Below are positions 55,391-64,000 of a DNA stretch of 64,000 nucleotides, piece after piece. Below the pieces are notes generated by a model. That model worked only from the letters and a program-made list of their open reading frames with translations. It was not told where the DNA came from and made no database searches. Where the stretch lies: positions 36,355,279 to 36,419,278 of the forward strand of contig OZ038434.1 of the NCBI GenBank assembly GCA_964036275.1, given 5' to 3'. This stretch comes from Litoditis marina. Lineage: Eukaryota > Nematoda > Chromadorea > Rhabditida > Rhabditidae. Positions within the stretch are counted from its first letter, which is position 1; each line of letters starts with the position of its first letter. Both the position numbers and the translations under genes were made by a program.

Positions 55391-56659
55391 TGAAGTGAAA
55401 ATAAAGGTAAAACTGTGATAAACGGAAGGAGAAAATGAATTTTAAAAAACTTTCAAAGGCACGTTAAATTGATGCTTATGTTGGTAAGATCACTATTAAA
55501 GAAGAGAGCTAATAGAGGAATCTACATATTCGGCAACTCGGTTGAATAAAAAAAAAAAATAAATCTGATCTACACGTGCAGCGGTACAGAGTGAGATGCA
55601 GTGCTGTCTAGCTTCTCCTTGATCGGCGATTTAGCTTTTTAATTCAGACTTTTGGCACAACACAAGATAAACAATATCGATTGCATTATTGTATAGCAGC
55701 GACAGATACATGCGTCCGGCAATGTATCTTTTGTGTTCACACTTTTTATACTGTATCACGGCATCAGATCCAACATTTTGATTCCACGATACATCATTTC
55801 AGCCTGTTTTGCAATGTCTCGTTAGAGTGCGGTTCGACATAGTTCAGAAGCAGAAAGTAGCGTCTTCGGGCCGTTTATGAATACAGCCCATGATCTCACC
55901 TTTTGTCTTGATGAACATTACACGTTGACACCAATGTATGTGATACATTTATGACTCTGTAGTTAGTTATTCATTTCTGTTCTCAAAGTCCAATGATTTC
56001 AGTGCGAGAGAGAAGTCGAAGGCTACCTACACATTCAGCAGGCGAGTTCAAAGATTCCATCTCAGTGTCGGTGAGAACCATTAACCATGGAACTGGGTCG
56101 ACCAAAAAAAAGTACATAAATCAGTAAAGCGCAATTAGATAAGTATTGTCCTTCTGCCAAACACGTATGCCGAGCTATTTAGGACGAAATCGTTCCGTTC
56201 AATTCCCGTTTACGAACTTCACAAGTAGAAATGTTCAAGAGAACAGTAATTGAACAGTTCTAAGTATTTTTCTGTGTTCAAGAGTGAATATTAAGATAGA
56301 AATATATATTTTCGAGGCGTCCAAAACTATCTCTACTTTATTGCCGTGCTGTTTTTCGGGACCGTACGCACCTATATTTTCAGAAATGTGTCCATGTGAA
56401 GGGTTTTTAAACACCGCGTACATTCAGTTTATGTACCATGCAACGGTTTTCTTTTTGAACAAATTAAATCATAGTGTTCTAAAACACATTTTTCATCTTT
56501 AAAAAAAATGTTTTTTTTTCTCAGCATACGTTCTCGTTAGTTAAAAAATGTCTTCAGTTCCTTAAAAGAATCTTGTCCAATTTCAGTGTATATTTCAACC
56601 TGAGGATTAAGGCCTTACTTTCATTGCAGGACGCAGCTCACCTACTTTGCAATAAAACT
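55391..56659. other. Intergenic region before the acyltransferase gene
   Basis: No gene is seen. Frames on both strands at 56235-56500 overlap and lack support. Acceptor-like 'aattttcag' (56585) and 'cattgcag' (56629) lie just upstream of the start and may serve for trans-splicing of the next gene. Confidence 0.5.
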
Positions 56660-59600
56660 ATGACTACGACGAATACATCAACGTCCTATAAGCGTTCTGA
56701 GCTTCAAGGAATTCGTGGATTGGCTATAATTGCAGTTCTTCTTTTCCACTTCTTTCCAGACTATTTTCCTAACGGCTACTTGGGTGTAGATCAGTGAGTT
56801 GGTTTTTTAACAAAAATTCAGCCAAACTTCTCGGTCAACTTTCATTCAATTTTTCTTTGTTATATGTTGTATGATCAATGGAGAGCTCTGGATGATTGAT
56901 TAGCTTCAAAAATTGCAAACCAATTACTAATGAGCGTTAAATCAGAGGAGAGCGCCGGTCCATGTACGACTATGACAAAAACATCACAGAAAACCAGTGG
57001 TAACTTAGAAAAAAACGAAACTCCTCGTTACTTTCCTCGTCCTCATTACTTTTGTGCATTGACATTTACAGGTTTTTCGTGCTCTCTGGTTACCTGGTCA
57101 CCATGGTTCTCCATAAAGAGAACCGGCTCAATGCGACAACCATTAGAGAGTTTTACTATCGCAGAATCAGGCGAATTGTTCCTCTTTATCTTCTGTTCGT
57201 GTTTTCTGTTCTCATTTGCCTGGTTACCGTAGTCCCCGAAATAAACTTGGACTTCAACCTGGAATCCGCGTACTATGCTCTATTATTCCAATCGAACACT
57301 CATGGCGAAGACCCTACCAAGGCGTACGAAATCAAGGTATCTTCAGTACGTCTTCTGTTATCGAACTCCGCAACTACCTGCACTATTTGCAATCCATCCA
57401 ATAATAACATCCGAAAATTCTTAATGACAGCAAATATTTTTGTTAAATAAATATAACACTAATGCAAACGAGATAGTTAACCCACCTAACTATTTGTTTC
57501 TCATACGCTCTCCTCTCCCTCTGGACGCAGTAAATCTCCAATTATTTGGCCAATGTGAGCGAGGTTTCTTGCTTTTGGACAAACCAACCTACTGTCTTGC
57601 TGTCATCGCGATTCTCCACCGAAAGCTCCTGACTCCAGAAGGGATCACTACTTTCTAAGCGTGACTATTCGGACAATTTGTCTTTTGTGTGAATAAAGGC
57701 TCGACCGCGCTTGTTTTACAAATAGTTTTTTCTCAAGTCCCTCATTATTTTTTGAATTTCACGACAAAAATTTCACATCGAAAGGTTCTAGGCAAACATA
57801 AAATTAGTACTTTCGACGACCGTACCTCTATTTGTATAAAAAAAACGAATGTAAAGTGAAAAACGAGCTTTTGAGATTGAACTGCATGGAATGTAGAAAA
57901 GGAGGTCAATAACTCAAGAGGGAAATGAAAAATCTAATCTCGCAATTTTCATGGGTCAAAAACATTTTGGTTTCCTACTGAGAAAGAACTTGCAGCAAAC
58001 AATCATTAGTTAAAATGTCCGAATATGATAGTTTCTCACCACTAATTCGAAACTGTTAACAGAGCACAATATACTAGTGAATTGAATATTCACGTGAAGT
58101 TAGCATTCTAATGAGGAATGGTGCACTTTGTCTTTCTCTTCACGTTTGTGAGTTCTGCTGTGTTTAACATGTTTCACGTGACTGTGCGATTGATTGACAG
58201 TATAGCTAATTTTTGTTTCAGATAGGTTCCTAGTGTTAGCGGAATGTTCTCAAAGGTTGAGCACTTATTTTCTGATTTAGTTTGTCAGGATGATCATGAA
58301 AATTGCGAGATTAGATTTTTCATTTCCCTCTTGAGTTAATGACCTCCTTTTCTACATTCCATGCAGTTCAATCTCAAAAGCTACTCAACAGGTGAAACTT
58401 TGGTGATTTGTAAAACATGAACTTACAAGTTCGGTTTCTTTTCTATTTCTACCCGGAACCATAATCAATCCGTGATTTCGGGCAGCGCACGTGTGGCACT
58501 GTCCTTTGCTTTCCTTCTCAGTGGCCATTTGGTCGAATCGGGGAAGCAGCGCACTATGCCCACCAGGCCTAGGGTTCGAATCCCTTCACAGCACATACAT
58601 CATTTCTGTTCTTGTTCGATTGAACTTTTAATGGAGCCAGGATCTCTACAGATGTTAATCTATTCACACAGACTTATTCGATGTTTAAAATACAAAAACT
58701 GCTTTACAAGTTTGGTTAGTAAGCATTCTCTCAGAAACCGTGATCAATCCTTGATCTAACATCTAACTGGTGTGATTCAAAGAAACTACCACATTTCTCA
58801 TTATTTTCCTCACAATCCAGAACATATCTTAATCTATATCTTTTACTACAATACGTCTTTTCTCTTATGTGATTTTCATGATGTGCCGGACATTCCGAAA
58901 TTGGTTCGATCTCCGTTTTCACCGTGTTTCATGTTTTAGTGCTATTAGATCCCTCACCCCCCAGTTTTTGTATTGTCAGTAGTAGTAGGTTGTCGCTGAA
59001 GTTCAAATAGTATGTAAAATTCTCGTAAACATATATGAAAGTAGAATTGGCTGCATGTTTTTCTCTGTTATTAATGTCCACGCCTATTATCAGCTGTACT
59101 ATGAATTTTCTTTTGGGTTAGGTTTCAGTGATTTTAGCTAGCGTCCTTCCCTTAGTTTTGTGTTCGTTGATTTGATTTGATTTTTTATTTTTCTCTAGGT
59201 TCATGCAATTGGCTAATTTGTGATTGAATTCATGCTCTCGTACATATGAACAAAATAAATTATTATTATTATTATTCCGGGCAGCGCACGTGTTACGCCG
59301 TTCATTCCTTCCTTGTTTCGTGGCGATTTGGCTCAGTCGGCATAGCAGCGCACTACAGTGCAGTAGGCCGAGGGTTCGAGTCCTTTCACGGACTAAGGAC
59401 ACCATTTTTGTTTTTGTTCGATTAACCTTTTTATGGAGTCAGGATCTCTACAGATTAGCACATTTGCTTTTCCATTATATTTTAATCTATTTAATAATAA
59501 TAATTTATTCGTTCATATGTTTCAGAACAGACTTCAATCAAAAAACTATCTAATTATATGAACTCACGGAAAAGTGGAAAAAGAAAAGAGAATATACCAA

Positions 59601-62600
59601 CACAAAATTTAGACATAAAACATTACAAAGCTAATAAAAAATTACTGAAAGACTAATAGTAATAGTAACTGCCTCATAAAACATTAAGAAATAATCATAC
59701 CTAGTAAAACCTTAAATATTGAAACAACAAACACAAAGCGCCAAATCTACTCACATCCTCATTTTAAGTTGCAGCAACTAGAACCTAGCAAAGCAGTATG
59801 TAATTATGGTTTCGAAAGCTTACCGTGTTGAAATTATTTCACCAAGTCTTCAAAATGGGGTCTATTCACACACACTAATGCGATGTTTAAAATACAAAAA
59901 CTGCGTTACAAGTTTGGTTAGTAAGCATTCTCTCAGAAACCGTGATCAATCCTTGATTTCGGGCAACGCACGTGTGGCGCCGTCCATTTCTTTGTTTCTT
60001 CGTGGCGATTTGGCTCAGTCGGCAGAGCAGCGCACTACAGCCCAGTCCGAGGGTTCGAGTCCTTTCACGGACACCATTTTTGTTTTTGTTCGATTAACCT
60101 TTTTATGGAGTCAGGATCTCTACAGATTAGCACAATTGCTTTTCCAATACATTTTAATCTATTCAAACTACCAAAAAGCGAAGCAACAGCTCACTGCGCA
60201 CACTCCACACATCTAGTAGTAATTGTCAAAGCAGGTAAGAGCAATGTTTCTAGGACCATAAAATGGCTCAATGTTCACCGATTCGTCCAAAACTTTGGAT
60301 TTACACATAACTATGCTGTTTCTAACTATATCCCAGATTTCAAACGAATCGGTTGAATTCGTCGGTTTTGCGGCCGCCACGCGACCGCCGCGCCACGCCA
60401 CGCGGCCGCTGTCGGAAGCCATTTTTGCGAGACAATTTTAGGAATAACTGTAGATCACTAGTCGCACATTAAATATCGAATAGCTCAATGATAGAGCCTT
60501 TCCTCCTCTATCTCTCTCTATCAAAATCTCAAGAATCCGTTCAGGAGTTTTTGAAAAAATGGCATTAAACCACTTTTGAAAGTCCGCAATGTTGTGATCA
60601 AAAACTAATCTGCGCAGCGCTCCGCGCTGCGCGCGATAATGTGCGATGCAAGTAAATTTTGGAGAAAGGAAAAGAGTTTATTCATTTATTCTATTTTGAG
60701 TTAAAAATTTTAGCCCTACATTCAGAAAGTTGGAAAAGCTGCATTATTACGGAGTAAATAGAAGCGGACAAGACTATGGTTACTTTACTGCACCAATCCT
60801 AAGTCTCTCCCCGCCTCGTTGTTTTCATATTGGCACAAATCTTCTTTTATAGCTTTAATTGTGGTAATTTTGAAAATCTTTCGAATGTGGTTTTGTATTT
60901 TTGAAAATACTGTGAGAATTTTGCACGTAGGTGAGCTCGGTGTATCATGTACGGTGCGCGAGGGCGCGCCACATTTTCGAGAAAACGAGCAAAACAAGAA
61001 GTTGACACCTAGATGAATGATTGTGATTTTTCAATGTTAACAATATTGTTTAATCAGCTCAAACCTCTAAATGAGAGAGGGACAGTCCCTTTAACTGACA
61101 AGAAACGTTATGTATTTTACAGCTAAACCTAGCTGAGGATGTGTTCACACATACTTGGTCCTTGGCAGTGGAAATGCAGTTCTATCTACTGGTCCCACTG
61201 ATATTCTTCTGTCTTCAAAATAAAACTCATTCTACAAGAACGTGGTTTTTGGTAATAGTGGGTGAGTCGAATCAGCTGAATGGCAGCAGAAGTTTGATCG
61301 TGTTTTCTGAAACTCGAAAGATTTCAACAATTCGTTAGGAATTTGCTTCTTGGACAAAATTATTTTGGTCCCACGCTATGCTGTAGTAACGGAATCGGTT
61401 GAGGAATAAACCCCCAATTGAGAAAAGACCGAATAGGCAGAGAGTTCCGAGCTACGGTTTTATGCACGGGGCGATCTTTGCGCGTGAACCATTTGAGTAG
61501 AAGTTCAGATGTGTTCCTCACTCGCTGGTTTACATACTTCTCTCTATGCATTTCTCACATTTTCAGCATTCTTTTCATTTTCATATCATCTTCTAGCAAG
61601 CGACTACGAGTCCTTTAATAGTGTCCTTGCACGTGTATGGCAGTTTGTGATAGGTGAGTTAATTCCTTACCGTTCTTCAAATGAAAATGAAAAAACACAG
61701 CTTAAACGTGAAAACAACACTGATGAAGTGCATCGAAAAGTATGAGACCAATAATTCTAACAAGTGTCATCCAGACCTGTTGCTAGAAACCACCAGTGGC
61801 ATTATCATAGGTATTTCGTCAGTTTGGGAAACTCTCCGATCTTTTTAATGATTGAAAACTTTGACCAGGTATCATGTCTTACTTGAACGCAGGATTTGGA
61901 GCTGAGGGAAAACAACAGTTTGTTGAGGAGCCATCTATTCGTTCGTTTAAGGTGGAAGAAGGAGGTTGGTCAACCTCCCGCTAGTGATTTTTGAAGTCGG
62001 AAGACGTATTTCCAGCGAAATCACTCTCGAAGGTCAGCCTGTCAAGCCCGGCTCCTTTAGTCCCGCCTTGTCGTGCGACCGTCACCAGAAAGCCGGGAAA
62101 AAATGACACAAAATTTTGTTAGATGACTTGATTTGCTCGGAGTACCAGTGATTTTCCTGCGACTACGTAGCTACTTCTTGGTTAGCTGGTACGCGCTCGG
62201 CGAGATATTTCAGGTAGTGACAGAAGACTTTTTCGGCCGCGTGACCGCAATTTGGGAGGTTCATCGTGTAGAGCTCATTATAATGTTTGTTGTATTTCAC
62301 TACCTCTCTGACATTTAATACCCTTGATGTCTTACTAATCGGGAAAATATCAGGAAAAAATCATGAATAAACTCACATGACAAGCTTCTTTCAGGTTTTT
62401 AATTGTTCACAATACACTTTTGTTTTTTGTTGCAGCTACTACTATTGTTTCCCAGAGATGCAATACAGTACAATACCATACAAGCTTTATTTTCTCCCGT
62501 ATCACTGAGTGTTGTGTGAATACGCTTGCCGTTTTCAGATAATGCGCCGGTGGTACAAGATATGAAATTTTACAAAAGACTAAACAAAGTCACAGTGCTC

Positions 62601-64000
62601 ACTTTATGTTTTCTGTTACTCTGGACATCATCTATAGACAAGACCACAGCTAGGTATAGTCTGATTTATTCGTACGTGGATTTGTGACAAGTGTGGGTGT
62701 GCTCCGCGTTTTCATGCGTTTTGTTATATAACTACAAAATCCATATAAACACATGGTTGTGTTCTCAAAATTATGTGTGGACACAGCGACAAGTTAGAAC
62801 AGGTAAAAAACCCATGCAAGAATTAAAATTGTCTGTTTGTTATATTCTTGCTGAATTGCTCACAATTTTACGTGTGCTGGGTACGGCACTGCCAAGTGCT
62901 CGGAAGAAGCTCACATTTGAGAACTTCGCAGTTTATTTATTAAAGTTCAAGAGTTCACGTTCAAACCACGTTGGAGATGAGTTACGTCATATTCCACCTA
63001 TCACAAAATGATTAGCTCTTGAAGTGTGTGAACTGCATGGCTAGGTATGTTTTGGCACATCTTCTGCCTGTTCTCGACATATTCTAACTAATGTACAGAC
63101 GGAATTTTGTTTGGAACGGTCATACCTTATGGAGAACAAATAATTGATGTTCAATTATGAACTAGCCAAGCAGACATTTCGAATTTCGCGAGTATCTTCA
63201 TCGTGAAAAAACCTTCAATTCAGGGTTATTGTGTGTTTTGTCACTGCGATTGTCATGATGAATGGCAAGAAATACAAATCTTCTATCATTCCTCATACTA
63301 TTTTGTCTCATTTCGGAGATATCTCATACTCCCTCTATCTTGTACATTGGCCTGTATACACATTTGTTAAACTCAACTATGACACACAGCCCTCGGGTAA
63401 GTTGTGTGGTCAAATCAACATGGCGCGCTCCACGACGTATAGTCTGTTCCACGTCATAAGCCACAACAGTAATGTGCTTAAACATTCCGATCAACGTTTT
63501 TGAAATGATTTCAAATTTCACCGTTTAGGTATCTAACTTAATACTACAAACTAGGAATTGTATACTGAAACGTTAAAGAGTTCATCACACAACAGTCTTT
63601 AGAATACTTGTTTGGCATACTAGCATTGATTGATGGATAGGAATATTAATTGATTTGAAGTGTATTGATTGTTACACAGGTTGTGCAACGGAACATACTC
63701 ACTACAAATCATATGTTTATTTGTATTTTCTTTTTAGTACTGTATCATCTTTTGGTCAACCTTCAAATCATGACTTTAAACGACTTCATAGTAGTTAAAT
63801 AAACAGAATTAGAATAAATGAAATGAAGTTAACTAGAATGAAATCTATAAATGAATGAATAAATGAACTACGATTAGTGAATACTATCTCTAGTGGTCTT
63901 TCACACCTGAATTCCGTTTTCAGCCCTGTGCGGAGCGGTGCTTTTCTCTGTTGTCATGGCAGTAATACTAACGGAAACCTATGAAAAGTTCTATCTAGCC
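56660..64000 (+). CDS. OAC-family acyltransferase-3 membrane protein (3' end outside window)
   Basis: Exons: 56660-56793, 57072-57336, 61123-61261, 61567-61653, 61869-61964, 62539-62653, 63224-63396, 63924-64000+. All phases fit, giving the first 362 residues. OAC/NRF-6-type proteins transfer acyl groups in membranes, often to lipids or glycans. Hallmarks: LQGIRGLAIIAVLLFHF at residues 15-31 (catalytic-type His30), GVDQFFVLSGYL, YYRRIRRIVPLYL, HTWSLAVEMQFYLLVP, ARVWQFVIG and FGDISYSLYLVHWPVY, with hydrophobic segments between. The rest of the protein, possibly with an SGNH-like domain as in many bacterial relatives, would lie past the right edge. The ATG at 56660 follows an acceptor at 56629. 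No inactivating change seen. Confidence 0.9.
57833..58385. mobile_element. Foldback element with nested MITE A, copy 2
   Basis: Same arms and same internal arrangement as 31796-32392. The join between foldback centre and MITE A is in the same place, so the MITE inserted before the foldback was copied. Confidence 0.82.
58070..58204 (+). mobile_element. MITE A copy nested in a foldback
   Basis: Full-length diverged copy, 'tatactagtgaa' to 'gattgacagtata'. Confidence 0.8.
58460..58625 (+). mobile_element. Family 1 tRNA-headed repeat, partial copy
   Basis: Diverged head with a decayed A box (tggtcgaatcggggaagcag) and an intact B box (agggttcgaatccc). Confidence 0.6.
59275..59475 (+). mobile_element. 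Family 1 tRNA-headed repeat, partial copy
   Basis: Head region with A box (tggctcagtcggcatagcag) and B box (gagggttcgagtcc), preceded by an ATT microsatellite (59261-59277). Confidence 0.6.
59935..60645 (+). mobile_element. Family 1 tRNA-headed repeat, full copy 2
   Basis: Collinear with 32525-33262 over its whole length: tRNA-like head, cgccacgc patch and the terminal GC hairpin 'gcgcagcgctccgcgctgcg' followed by 'gata'. Confidence 0.7.

Larger units (their letters stand above)
57337..61122 (+). other. 3.8-kb repeat-filled intron 2 of the acyltransferase
   Basis: Contains the second foldback/MITE A composite, two partial and one full family 1 element, and dispersed repeat remnants; no gene of its own. 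The neighbouring introns are 80-600 bp, so this intron grew by insertions. Confidence 0.75.

Noticed and set aside
61778..61813. A 36-nt candidate microexon of the acyltransferase
   Set aside because: Phase would allow it, but the direct join from 61653 to 61869 continues the conserved membrane segment (WQFVIG then IMSYL), so it is not included.

Overview
The window looks like a piece of a nematode genome, most probably Caenorhabditis or a close relative; the species cannot be told from the sequence. Evidence: compact introns with TTTTCAG-type acceptors, start codons placed directly behind a splice-acceptor-like TTTTCAG or ATTCAG (as at SL trans-splice sites), a nematode-type OAC (acyltransferase-3) membrane protein, two tRNA-Thr genes, Maverick/Polinton remnants and a very high load of short foldback elements. 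All spliced models were built by eye from reading frame, splice sites and intron phase.

Layout. 1-3.4 kb is repeat-rich intergenic DNA. 3.4-13.9 kb (+) is a 17-exon gene for an unidentified 563-residue polar, partly coiled-coil protein. Converging on it, 14.3-20.6 kb (-) is a membrane-anchored spermidine-synthase/METTL13-like Rossmann methyltransferase. A divergent, less certain (+) gene runs from about 21.8 to 31.3 kb; its long intron holds a tRNA-Thr and a 2.1-kb insertion with a tandem array of TGACGTCA motifs. 31.3-36.1 kb is repeats.

36.1-43.8 kb is the wreck of a Maverick/Polinton: protein-primed DNA polymerase B broken by two nested insertions, a stop and a 7-bp duplication; an adenain-like cysteine protease in pieces; small element ORFs; and a broken secreted protein. 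At its left edge it abuts the 3' exons of an unidentified minus-strand gene. 43.9-46.3 kb is a 48-bp satellite (about 49 copies), with a single-copy version at 34.8 kb. A second tRNA-Thr lies at 46.6 kb.

49.07-53.85 kb is the most striking object: an LTR element with 508-bp LTRs that look identical, a 5-bp target duplication and a tRNA-Gly primer-binding site, but a 3.76-kb interior with no credible coding sequence and diverged internal repeats (a LARD-type non-autonomous retrotransposon). 54.9-55.4 kb is a membrane-protein gene fragment split by a TTAA-flanked MITE. 56.7 kb to the right edge is the 5' two-thirds of an OAC-family acyltransferase gene whose 3.8-kb second intron is packed with repeats.

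The genes do not form an operon or pathway. The theme is host genes with introns and exons heavily colonised by several interacting non-autonomous element families, many of them nested.
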